Shown: positions 1-13,700 of the stretch, piece by piece
Position numbering within the stretch: position 1 is the stretch's first letter
Layout: the number at the start of each line of letters is the position of its first letter
Source of the DNA: Lingula anatina
Lineage: Eukaryota > Brachiopoda > Lingulata > Lingulida > Lingulidae
Direction of reading: 5' to 3'
NCBI RefSeq assembly: GCF_001039355.2
Contig: NW_019773537.1
Coordinates: forward strand, 374,506-438,505
DNA length: 64,000 nt
Translations under genes and position numbers: made by a program
Notes under the pieces: model-generated
Seen by the model: the letters and a program-made list of their open reading frames with translations, nothing else
The model's database searches: none
What the model was told of the DNA's origin: nothing

Positions 1-1031
1 CTTCATGGTATTTTCCAGTTCTGTGAACTCTACTTTACGCTCTTTAATGGACTCCACAGCTGCCATACATTTCTGCTGGTCTCCGTCCAGGGCGTCATCC
101 CCTGGTTTCAGCTGGTGCCACCTGGAGCCGAATTTCTCCAGCTCCTGTTCAAATGCCTTGATTCTGGATTCCACATTGCTCTTCATCACCTCAACCTGAA
201 TTATCAAACAAGTTCAAATATCAAAATGTTTGATTTTGTAATGTTTGAATTTGGTGAAAGTCTACAGAGTTGATAAGTAATATAAGCCTAAGGATGTATA
301 CAGTAGATAAGTGTAAGAAATTCAATATTCTCTTTTACCATCATTGTAGTTTATTACTTAAAAAGTTTTGACCTTTTCACTCCTTATTATTGTATTTTTT
401 TAATTATTCAAAATAAATGCTTTTTTCAAAGGTCTATCGATACCTATTATAAGAAATAATGTGCAAACAAATATCAAAAATGCTATCCTCCAAATTCAAG
501 CAAGTAAATAATTTTATAAAATCCTCTTCCTCACCTGCTCCTTGACCATCAGTTGAAAACTCTCCATCATGAGTTCAAACTTGTCCCACCTTGCCTGCAG
601 GTTTCCAAACTGTTCCACGCCTCCTCCCGCCACTGTCCTCAGTAACTTGTTCTTACTCTCACCTTTGGAAAACAGGGGCTGGATCTGGAGGGAAAAACAA
701 CATGGTTTATCAAATCTTACATGCATACAACATAAACTTTATACAAGGATAATGAGTGGCAAATTATGATGGAAAAGCAACTGACTAGCATCAGTTGAAA
801 TTAATAAGAAAGATATGGTATTCTATATTTTGAACTATACTGATTAGAAATTTAAAACCATTCCATTAAAAGTCACACTATGTCAAATATGGAAGAAATG
901 ATTGCATATAATATGTTCAAAGAAAACATGCACTGAAAGACTATTAAATGAACAATATTCCAATTTTTGGACTTACAAATGCTATGATCAATGAGGGAAA
1001 TAAATCTTGATATTATAACTATACTTTTTAG

Positions 1032-1082
<51 letters not shown>

Positions 1083-4000
1083 GTATGTATGTAAGTGTGT
1101 TCCTTAATTCTGTGGTATGGATACATAGAGTCAATGCTATACTCTTTAGTTTACAAACCCAAAGCCAGGCTTAACTACCCACCTCTTTCTTCTGTTTAGC
1201 AAACTCTGAGTGTTTGGCATTAGCAGTTCCTATCTCCTCCACTGTCTGTGGTCTCTGTGCCAGGGTCTCCATGGCTGTGGTGAGGAATGTATCAATTGTA
1301 CTGATGTCATTATGGATGGCCTTACGTAGGGAACTCAGCAGAGCATCAAACAGACGCTGGATATGGTCGTCTATGCTGGATTTCACAGGGTTGGTGTTCA
1401 CTGTGATACAGTCTACCTTGATTTGGCTGAAAATTTGGGTATAAAGATTATCTATATATTCTCCTTATGTTGATTTGCTCTTAATATGAAAAAGGTGAAT
1501 TAAAATATTTTCATTATGTTCAGTTGTCACAAAAAAAAGGTGTTTATACACTGCATGTCATTAAATCTGTAATTATATCTCAGGTGATTCCCAAAATCCA
1601 TTTTAAAGATTTACAATAAAGTAGACAGAAAAAGAGAATTTTTCATCCAGTTTCAAATACACTTGGATCAGTGTCTCTTTAAGAAAACATAAAGACAATT
1701 TTGAACATGGTGAAATGTATGTTATTAAACTACAAACAAATTTATTTCATGCAAAATAATCTCTCTTTCCTTACCTTGGTAACTTCTCAGCATCCCTTCC
1801 TCTGATCTTCAAAGCTTTAAAGTTCTGCTCCCAGTCTCTCAGCTCCACCAGGTTGTCATATACAAACTGATCCAGATCCACTCCACCACATACCACCCAG
1901 TCCTGGAAGATAAAATAATTTATTAAATTAAAATATATAAATAACTCAAAATAACTAGATAAATAAATGCTTGATGGATGATGGATAAGTAAAGAAATAA
2001 AGAAAGAAATCATTTATACAAAATTTTAAAAATAAATAATATGGAAAAAAATTGATGTAATAAATTACAGTAGAAGAAAGTAATGATTATTATTTGAACA
2101 ATCTCATATCGTCCCATCTCTCTAATGAATGAAACAAAAACTCGAAAAGAAATAGCAGTGGACATGTAAGACTATATGGCGCAAAAAACAAAACAAAAAT
2201 CGGAATTTCCAGATAAACCTAATAAACTTTTATCCCTATGTGTCAATTCTTAATTTACTTTACAATAATGACTTTTGATTCTTCTCTTACCACAAGACCC
2301 ACTTATATACCTTGAACATTTCCTGCACAGCCGCCAGTCTCTTGAACAATAAACCAGCTTTCTTGTAACATGTGATAAACCCATCCGCGTTTCTATCAAT
2401 GATGGTAGGGAAGATGAGGTGTTCCGTGGCATCTCCCACCCCCTTAAAGTGGTTGGGAATACCGATGAATTTCTTCATCTCTCTGAAGTACTTTGCCTTG
2501 ATCTCCTCAAATGGAGGTTTGAACTGGAGACGCTGTTGTCTGAAACAGTCATATAAATCTTGATAAAATAGAAATATGCATGTAATGTGCTGTCTAAAAT
2601 GAAAAACATGAATGTTTTGACTGCAGAGAAATATAGCATCTTTCACAATCATAAAATACTTTTCTCCAAACCAATAAGTTCTATTGCAAATCTGAATTTT
2701 AGTCAGCATTCACAGCAAAATATTATCATGATATTAACAAACATAAAATGTTTGGTAGGGTAAACTCAGACCTCCCCTGTGCCTACCTATATGTGAGCTC
2801 TACCACAATTTCTGGTAAGTTTTCATTGAGAGCCTCTAGCCCCATCTGGTACTGGTGTTCTAGAGCCTTGTACAGCTGCCTGTCCCAGTGAGCCTTCCAT
2901 GGAGTCATGTTACTGGCTGAAAAACCCTGGAATATATACAAATATACATTAAAAATATAAGCAAGACACTTATTTAAAAAAATTAAGTACTAAAAATCCT
3001 ACTGTCTAAATCCTTCAAGGCCTGTATTGTTTATTTTCTGCAATAAGTTCTAGACCATATTGCAAGTAACTGATAATTGTCCTTCAAATGTGTCTCAGAA
3101 AAATAGGTAAAAGACTGCTTATTTGCTTAACCAGAGATATTAAGTCAACATACAATTATGTCTCTTCCATCCCAGTTTACCCCATTCACACCAAGGAGAA
3201 AGGCAAAAATGCATACTGGTTGTTCGAGATTTGGCCAAATAAGGCTGCTTTTATTTTATACCCTGCCCTCCTAACTGTTGCAACATTGTAACACAAATTG
3301 TTGCCTGTATAAACTGTGATGGCCTTACCTGCTGCACCAAGTTGGCCATCAGGTGCCGTATGTCCATCAGTCCATCCTTCCACCTCTGCTGATGTCTCAA
3401 CAGGTCAGTACTCATCAACTGGACAACCTGGAAGATAATCACAATCATAGCTTGTTTGATCCTCAGGGTGATTGAAAGAGTGTAAAATATCACAGCTTGT
3501 TTCCCAGGGTGAATGAATGTAAAATATCACAGCTTGCCTCCCAGGGTGAATGAATGCCAATCATTACATCATGATCTCCAGGGTGATTAGCAGCAAGAAT
3601 ATTTGGTTGTTCTTTAAACTTAGTTTGCCTGTCCACCACAAGGTGTGCTTAAGTCTACAATAAGATGGGGCAGGCAAATAATCTGTTCAAGGGTCATACA
3701 GTTGATATGTTGATTTTTTAAAACTTGGCCTGTAGAGATAAAAGATCACCAATCATCCAGTTACAAACCTTTTCGCAGACAATGTTGTGTGATTTCCTCA
3801 GTCTCCTGTTCTCTGAGGTCAACCTGTCGGCTGCAGCCTGTAGCTTCTGGATGTATGACTCCAGCTCCTCTGGGTTGTCCCAAGTGATCTGCACGGAGTC
3901 CCCCTTCACTTTGGCTCCTGTAATGAAAAATGCACACAAAAAAATTAACATAATTTAAATGACATTGGAAGCATTGCACAAAAAAGCAGTAATAAAAATA

Positions 4001-5247
4001 ATAGCTGTGGTATTATTTATTTTTAAGTTCTCTTAAATTTTTGGAGACTGAAGTGACTGAAACTGACAGACAAGATCAAGACTGANNNNNNNNNNNNNNN
4101 NNNNNNNNNNNNNNNNNNNNNNNNNNNNNNNNNNNNNNNNNNNNNNNNNNNNNNNNNNNNNNNNNNNNNNNNNNNNNNNNNNNNNNNNNNNNNNNNNNNN
4201 NNNNNNNNNNNNNNNNNNNNNNNNNNNNNNNNNNNNNNNNNNNNNNNNNNNNNNNNNNNNNNNNNNNNNNNNNNNNNNNNNNNNNNNNNNNNNNNNNNNN
4301 NNNNNNNNNNNNNNNNNNNNNNNNNNNNNNNNNNNNNNNNNNNNNNNNNNNNNNNNNNNNNNNNNNNNGTAGGGCTTAGCAAAATTTAAGGTCTGTTACC
4401 AACTGTTGTCATGAAGTTGTAGAAAATTTGTAAGGTTGATTTTATCATGCAATTTTGCTGCAAATTCATAAGATGGTTTATACTGACATATATCATAAAT
4501 GAATTTGTGTGAACAGAGTGATTTTGTAACTCAATGAATCTACCGCTGTTAACATTTTTTATTTAAGTACATATATTTTAGTATAGACAGACAGACAGAC
4601 AGGCTGGCATAAAAAAAGACAAATTGAATCAGTTTTTCTACAGTGCAAAAAGTCATACCTGACTTGGGATTTTTGATGATCTTCTCAAAAGCCAGGGCTG
4701 ACTCCAACATCATGGACTGCTGGCTTGGGATCATCTGCTGATCTATGGTGTTGTAGAAATGGGCAACCTGGAGATAGCATCATCATAACAACACTTACTG
4801 CATGGTTCAATACTAATTTATATTACTGATTAAAATATGTACTCTATTTCAGCACTCTGTTCAACTAAAAACCATAAATCAACATGAGGTTACTTCTTGT
4901 AGGTCAACATGAGTTAACTTTTTGAAGGTCAGCATGCTTGGCCCCATGTATTATCAGCTGTACCACGAAAAGTTAAAAATAAGGTAAAACAAAAATGATG
5001 AGTGGATTTACAAGAGAAGTCAGTAAGGAAATATACAAAGTTACCTGCTTCAAAATAACAGCATGATGATAGAATTTCTGAGCAGTGGCAGCAGTGTGCT
5101 GGATCTTGGCTGGAATGGCAAACCCCAGGGATGATAACTGACGCACTTCTCGCAGCAGGGTCACCAGACGTTCACTGTAGTTGACGTGCAGCTTGCCATC
5201 TGAATGGGACAGTTCCATTAACTGGCCACTGGTCTCTAGACTGTTAA

Positions 5248-5278
<31 letters not shown>

Positions 5279-8200
5279 GTTCAATAGTTTCATGGTTCCA
5301 AAAACAGAATCATGGTAACATAATAATCTGTATAAAACATTCATTAGCCACACAAGTTATACTTAAATTATCACACCACTTCTTGTGCAGTGTTCAAAAT
5401 TTTAAGTTGCATTTACGACAAAAATGTACTAAATATTATAAACCCTGTATAGAAAAATAACCAGAAGCACAACCAAGCATCTACCTGAGAGGTTTCCCAG
5501 AATCCTCGATCTGTGACTGCATGTCCCGGGACCACTCGTCAAACTGATCCTGACGCCAGCTTCTTAATTCGTCAAGAAGATCACAGAGATCCTTGCGGAA
5601 ATTATGAAATCCTGACAGGTCTCCCAGTAGTGCCTCAGCAATGATGTTAGTTTCCTCCACCTGAAATAAAACACTGTGCTTGTCATTTGATGTCACTAAT
5701 TATTCTCATACTAGTTGGGATTGTGGAGATATTAAGTAATTAGCCACCTATAAAGCTGACACTAGTTTTTTTTCCCCAATTTCAAGTAATAGTGCTGCTT
5801 TTTATTTTCTGAAAACATATCATGAAAATAATGTAAATTATCTAATTTGGTGCTGGTCCCTAGATAGAATGACCTCTTCACTATAATATAAATATGACTG
5901 TTGAATATATTGTGTAGTTTTGGAATAATGCAAAAAAAATCCTCTTTGAGTAAAAAATATTTTTCATTTTTTGAATGGCACATAAAATAATGTCATATCT
6001 GGGATTTTGCTTTGTGAAAAAAACTACATATTTACCCCCCTAACGCCATCAACATGTAATGTCTACTTTTGACGCCCCTACCCCATTGTTATGTCATGTC
6101 ACAACCATTGTTATGTCATGTCACAACCATTGTTATGTCATGTCACAACCATTGTTATGTCATGTCACAACCATTGTTAGGTCATGTCACAACCAGCCAT
6201 AGACATGTGTTTTCTAATCATTGATGAAAATCCGTCATCCTAGTGTTGTGTAATCGATATAATATTAAACTGGTTTTATCTACATAATTTGAGGGAGCTA
6301 CTAAACTTTTGCAACATGATCAATAGGAAAGAGAAAACATTTATCAATTTTCACAAAGAGTAAACCCCCAAGTAAAATATCTTTTTTGTTTCTTCACAAT
6401 GAATTTCAATAATGTTCATATCCAATAATAAAATCAGAATGTTTTATTCACTGTAACTTGAATTAAATACAATTTGGTTTCAAGAGATTGCAATTCAAAA
6501 ATATTTGAATAAAGAAATTAAGTTGTACAAAGTACATAACTTGCCAAATTTTGACAATATAAAAATGAACATACTGCCCCAGTAAAAACAATATTTCTAT
6601 ACCAAGACTGTGTAACTGCCATAAAATGCCACCAAATTATATAGATCTATATTTAATTATTCCGCCCCTATTCCCTTCAACCCAGCATCACAATCAAGGT
6701 TTTAAATCTCCACTCAACAAGAAAATTACTTGGGGCATGCAACTTTTGATTGAAAATACAGATATATCTCATTTAGATAGTGGGATAAACCATTAACCTG
6801 TCAGTAGTAGAAACAAAGGTTTGTTTCTTTCAGAAAGGTGAAATTAATGAGAATTCCCTTTAAAGACCTGAGATATTCTACAGAAAGCTTATAATTACGT
6901 ATGCAGAAGAGACAGAAATACCAGGAGATCCAAGTACTAACACTCTTATTGTCCTAGTAGTAGTTGCACATCTGTTACTCTTATATAGAAAATATTATAT
7001 ATATATATATAGTAACTTAAATTTTCACTGCACTGGACCTGGGTGAAATTCTTTAACAATATATTTCAGCATAAAGAAGATGGTTAGTTATACAAAAAGT
7101 GTCTGTGCTTGGATGATTCTTTTCATCATGGGATACGTCCTTTTTGCTTTCACCAGGATCAAACAAGAACCCTTGTTTAGACCTCTACCGTAAGTAGTAT
7201 GCATTTTTCATTTATTTCTTTAACTTGTGTATTATTTTCCAAAACAAATTTATAGCAAACAGCCTCTGCAGATTTTAGCATAAAAGCAATAAAAAGCAAG
7301 AAAAATGTTTTAAAAATAAAATTTGAGTATCCAAACAGCATTTTACATTTGTTTTAATGAAGAAACTAGTCCTTGACCCATCACTGTTTTAATTTGGGCA
7401 ACTAAACAGCATGAATAATTATCACCCTACATAATATTATGCTGGGTTACACAGACATCATTCAGATATAATTTATTGAAAAATCTACCTGAATTTTCAG
7501 ACAAATTTCTCCCTATGTATTCCAAGGCGCAAATCAGGAACTTACAGCAAGCATTCATCACCCTTTAAAGAAGGCACCCAAAACTGTAAGCGTAGACTAC
7601 AAAACAGAGTTATCCAAACTCACTGATGAAAAGTTTACTAAGACAGTGGATACATCACAGATACTTTTCAGACCTATGTCAGAGGAGCAAGCAGACGACA
7701 CCACCGACTCCACTCCAAGCCAACAACAATACTGCCTAAGCGGTCTAAAGAAGCGGTCTATAGTCCCGTGGAATAAACACAGTAAAAGCTGTATCCCTAA
7801 AAGACACATTGTTTTTCTCAAAGTGAAGAAATGTGGCAGCACAACTCTATCAAGTGTTATTCTAAGATATGGTCTGCACAATAATTTGAAAGTTGCTCTC
7901 CCAACTAGCCACTCAGGGAGTAATTTGGACATACGGTCTCTGTTAGATAGATACGCCGCTGATCATAAAAAGTTTGACATTATGGCCAACCATGCAGTCT
8001 ATAATCCAAGGCAAATCCACCAGCTAACTCCAGAGGACACTTTCTTCATTGGGATTCTGAGAGAACCTCTTGATCAGTTTAAATCAGCTTATAACTTTAA
8101 TCATGTGGCTGGTCGTATGCACCTCGAAGGTAAAAATCAACTGAAAAATCTCTTCAAACATTATCCCAAATGGGTGCATGATCACAGCAACAGTATGAGT

Positions 8201-10650
8201 CGTTATTTAGGGTTGAAGATATTTACAAAAGAAGCAACTCAAAGCTTTATACAGAAGCTGGAAAAAGATGTCCACTTTTTTATAATTTTGGAACAATTTG
8301 ATGAATGCTTGATCCTACTGAAGAGATTGTTGTGTTGGGAGTTTTACAATATTGTTTACACAGTTTTCAAAAATGGCACACAATATTCTGAGGACTATAT
8401 TAAAAACATCAGAGATAACATGGATCCTTATGTTGTTCAAAGCCATCGGAAACTTAGTCAAGCAGACTATATTTTGTATGATTATTATAAAAACAAACTT
8501 GCCAAGCTTTTACAGGAACAAGATTCTGATTTCTACCAAGAAGTGGAGTACTTCAAGGCTTTGAAGAAGAAAATAAGTGAATTCTGTCAGAGAAATCCAA
8601 CAAAATCCATTGATATACCCCCTTCAAAATGGGGTGATGGGTTTACAATTTTTTGTCCATGGGTGACTCTCTCACATGGCAACCTGATGCAGTTATTCAA
8701 ACTGCAAGAAAAAGAAATATCTTCCACAACTATCAATTCTCGGATAAAAATAGTTCAGTGTAGCTAGAGCTTCAGAAATGTCTAAATGAATATTTTCAAA
8801 TGGTAAAAAACCTAACACACAGGACTGAGCCAAATAATATATTATTATAATCATTATTATTAACAGTATATTGAGCTATTAATGGCTCACTGTCATGGAT
8901 TGGATATATTTATCATTCATCATTGTTCATATTTTGTCCCGAGGTAAAGGCTGGAAACCAACTGACCAACTTAAGTTTATGTATAAAGACAGTTAATATG
9001 AAGCATAGAAGACTATTTAAGATTATCTTGACTGTACTAGTAAATATATAAATATAATAATTAGGAAAACATGGGACAGTGTTATTGTTTTTTAAATACT
9101 GTAACAATAGGGTCATTTTGTGTAAAGAGATGAAAGAAGATCTTAACTGCAGTATTCAAGGAGGACCATGAGTGTGAAGCAGACAGCTATAATATTAATA
9201 GAAATGGTGTACTAAATAGAATCATGGAAGAAGAGGAATCATAGACTTGCTGTTGTCTGGTGGGGAAAAAGTAAGATCTTTACTGGCGAAATGACAACTG
9301 AAGTGTAGGTGTTTAATTCTGATACTTCATCCTTCAAGGGTAATGTCCACCAAAACATTTGTGTTATAAAAATAAATGCATTTTCTGGGTCATTAATTTT
9401 TTTTTACAGTTTTCTTTAAAAAAAAATTTGAACATAGTTTCACCTGTTCACTCTTAATTTCTTTTTTAAATATTTCCTAAAAACTTTAACAACACTGAAA
9501 ATTCTTTGTGCATAACTTATCAGAGACATCAACATTAATCAATTAAAGGTTATTATACATGTGTAATGACAAACAAAATGTGCTCACTTTACCAGAACAA
9601 ACTTTCTGTAATGTAAGTATAGAAAAGTCTTTGTATTTGGGTGCTGAAAATCAATTGCAGGTAGAGAATCTATAGTTCATTTACACCTGTCCTGCTTCCA
9701 CAGTCCAGTGCTGACCTATGTGGACAAGAATAACACAGACAGGATGGAACTGTCATCTTAAACCTTGCCATCTTAAAACTTGTAAATATATTGTTCTGCT
9801 TTCACAAGACAAAAGGTGTTTTAACCAAGTAAAATGTAAGTATATTATAATACATTTGTGCTAGTTCCAACACTGCCCATATAATCAATGTATCAGGGTA
9901 CACTTGAGTACAATAAAGATGTATGGAATTATGCATATTTGTGGTGAGGAAATTTTACAGCGTTTGAGAAAAAAAAGAGAGGAAACAGTTCAAGTTTGAT
10001 ATAAATTTTTGTATATTTCATTGCCATTTCCACAAAAATGTGAAAGCACCATTTATACGATTATTTATGTTCAACTGATGTAGACAGTACATTATGTCTT
10101 GTAAATGTCACTATAAAACAACATTAAACAGTCTTTTTGCCTCTCTTAAGCTATTTTTGCCATGCAATATTTTTTAGTTAGGCGGGAAAATTTACATGTA
10201 TAAGTTGTTTTGTTGTTATAATATACTAATGTCCACACTGTACAATAAACTGGCAAAATGGAGCCATATTTTTATACACAAACAACTCTTACAGTTTCAT
10301 TCCAAGCTTGACCGAGCATGAAGTCCTAACCACCTTAATTGGTTGATTCAGCATTAACATTCATATTGCAGCTGAATACCAAGTTAACGTAACTGACTGA
10401 GACTTTCTTATATATACTGAGTTGTATGCTCTTTTTAGTACAAACAGAATGGCTACTTGTGTGAAAGGCATTGCCTACGTTTCGACCATGTTCGTCATTG
10501 GATTTGTCCTGTATGGCCTGACAGGGACCCTTCAAAAACCAGCATGGCACGCTCCCATGTTGTAAGTACATGCACACTCGTGGTAAATGTTTAGAAACTG
10601 TCTAGTGAGCCAATAAATTTAATAGAACATGTATTTAGTGCTCAATAAAC

Positions 10651-10703
<53 letters not shown>

Positions 10704-13700
10704 GCACTTGTTCTGCTTATCACTTTCTCAACAAACCTACCTCACCATATAACAATGTCAATTATCAAATTCTAGAACTTACACATTAATTTGCCAAGGT
10801 CAATAATCAAGGACTCCTGTAACAATTTCTCTGAGTTTCCTTTTAATTCTCTTAAACTTAGTTTATCTAAAAAATATCTTAACAAAAAGAACCTGACTTT
10901 TCAGCAAGACTAAAATGGTGCAATCTGTTGCTGAAGGAGCAACGGGGAAACTTGGGGCAACCAACTCACTTCAAAATGGAATTACCAATTCTGATAAAGA
11001 TGACTATAAAACAGTGTCACCCAAAGTCACTGATGACAAGTCAGCTAAGATGTGGGAAGTGCTGCAGCTTCTTTACAACCCTACAAAAAAGGGACAACTT
11101 TCAGAGGAGCAAGCAGAAGACTCCACTCCAAGCCAACAACAATACTGCCTCAGAGATCTCAAGAAGTCTCTAGTCCCATGGAATAAACACAGTAAAAGCT
11201 GCATCCCTAAAAGACATGTTGTTTTTCTCAAAGTGAAGAAATGTGGCAGCACAACTCTATCAAGTATTATTCTAAGATATGGTCTCTACAATAATCTGAA
11301 AGTTGCAATCCCAGTAGGAATGAAAGGAGTTGAGTTAAACTTTAAGACCCTCTTAAAAAACTACGCCACTGATCATGAAAAGTTTGACATTATGGCCAAC
11401 CATGCAGTCTATAATCCAAGACAAATCCACCAGCTAACTCCAGAGGACACTTTCTTCATTGGGATTCTGAGAGAACCTCTTGATCAATTTAAATCAGCTT
11501 ATAACTTTAATCATGTGGCCAAGCGTATGCAGCTGAAGGGTAGATATCAACTGAATATTTTCTTTAAACAGTTTCCTAAAAAAATGCTTGACTATACAAA
11601 CAGCATGTGTCGTTACTTGGGCTTGAAGAATTTCACAAAAGAAGCAACTCGAAACTTCATACAGAAACTAGAAAACGATGTCCACTTTTTTATAATTTTG
11701 GAACAATTTGATGAATGCTTGATCCTACTGAAGAGATTGTTGTGTTGGGAGTTTTACAATATTGTCTTTACAGTTTTCAAAAATGGCACACAATATTCTG
11801 AGGACTATATTAAAAACATAAGAGATAACATGGATCCTTATGTTGTTCAAAGCCATCGGAAACTTAGTCAAGCAGACTATATTTTGTATGATTATTATAA
11901 AAACAAACTTGCCAGGCTTTTACAAGAACAAGATTCTGATTTCTACCAAGAAGTGGAGTACTTCAAGGCTTTAAAGATAAAAATAAGTGAATTCTGTCAG
12001 AGAAATCCAACAAAATCCATTGGTATACCCCCTTCAAAATGGGGTGATGGGTTTACAATTTTTTGTCCATGGGTGACTCTTTCACATGGCAACCTGATGC
12101 AGTTATTCAAACTGCAAGAAAAAGAAATATCTTCCACTACTAACAAATCTGGGATGAGAATAGTTCAGTGTAGCTAACAGCTTCAGAAACACAGAAATAA
12201 ACTTCAGACACAAACAAGAAAAAAAAAAATTTAAAAAATGTTTTTTACTTTTTTAAACAAACAAAAGCTTTTATCATACTAAGCCAAATAATACGATATT
12301 TAATAGAAATTCAATATAAAATCAGTACTCCTATATTTATGAGATCATTTCAAGGGTGACATAAAATTTGTAACATAGCACAGTTTAAACATTATGTAAC
12401 ACAAATGTACTCAATTATATTATCACATGATGAACAAAGAGTTGATTTTGATGTATGGATGAGACCCTCCCTATCTTTTATTAGATATCAATTGACTATT
12501 TCCCATGCATATTAAGTTTTGACTGTAGCAGGGTTATTGACTGGCAGACAAGGGAGCGAGCAAGTTAGAGAGATTTCCATGTACAGTGATCTTGTAAACT
12601 TGGTTTTGTGGTTGACCTGCATTTCTCTTTACACCAACATAGAGTTTAAGGCCCTGGATAAGGAATCTGAGTTTTTCCCTCCTTAAAACATCTGTAGTAT
12701 TCATTACAATGAACCATTGGCAAGCATCCTGAATATAACATGTTGTGTTACAGTTGAATTTTGTGGTGCTCTCATGTGCTGTATCACACATTAAAATGTG
12801 ATCCTTTGGTTTTTAGTCAGCAACCTCGCATCATCATCAAATCGTAATTACTACCACTGTTCAGGTGAAATTAACCCTCATGGTTGTCATTTACACCTGC
12901 AGACCATTGTGCTACAAGAACCATCATAGTCCTGTTACCTGTATCCACTACCACAGAAAATGACACCAATAAAAACACCAGGGAAATCATTACACTGGTT
13001 TGTTATGAAATTCACACTACCATGGTTACTTTTACCATGGTTATTTTAAGACTGAGAATCTTCTCTGAATGAAAATGCTCTATTCTTCTGATACTCTTAG
13101 TCCCTAAGACCCGAATTAATTTCACTATAAACATTTAACTATTAACATATTTCACTATTATCATTAATCACATAATATACACTTTATTAAAAAAAGGTAC
13201 ACATTAAATGATAAGGGTGAAGAAGATAATATGCAAATTTTGATATAAAAATACCACCCCCCCTCCCCAGTTTGTTCTTCCAATAAATTAAAGTATTCAA
13301 ACATATTTTCATCAATAAGCAAATAATACTGAATCAAATAAAATCCAAATTTATCTATTGAGACTCAATTCTGATGAATCAAGGTGTCACTACTGTCTCA
13401 GTATTGGCTATACACCCAGCCTGCACACACCTGCTGTATTGGTTTCATGTGTGGGCAACTTACAATGACACATACTCAATTATTGTCAGTCTTGGCTCCC
13501 GTTAGGGCAGAATTTCACTTGGCCAAACTGAATGGCCAATTATAACGGCAAAATCATATTTTTTTAATAAATTTATGACAAATTGAATGTAATAACAATA
13601 CTGTTACTGTCATACCCTTGTCTAAATCAAAAAACTGATTAAATTTGAATGTGTTTAAAAACGAGTCCAGTCATTATGATTTAACAATACCGTAATAAAT

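Noticed and set aside
4023-4382. Open frame across the first gap
   Set aside because: Same reason; the flanking dynein exons already join in frame.
7646-8767. Sulfotransferase starting at GTG 7646
   Set aside because: The frame is open upstream to an acceptor at 7500. An exon at 7080-7189 supplies an ATG and membrane anchor and joins in frame.
10915-12177. ATG at 10915 as start of sulfotransferase copy 2
   Set aside because: The exon at 10449-10561 joins in frame at 10905 and gives the signal-anchor that a Golgi sulfotransferase needs.
12216-12232. A-rich tract after sulfotransferase copy 2 as a retroposition poly(A) tail
   Set aside because: The gene retains its intron at the same place and phase as copy 1, so it was copied as DNA.
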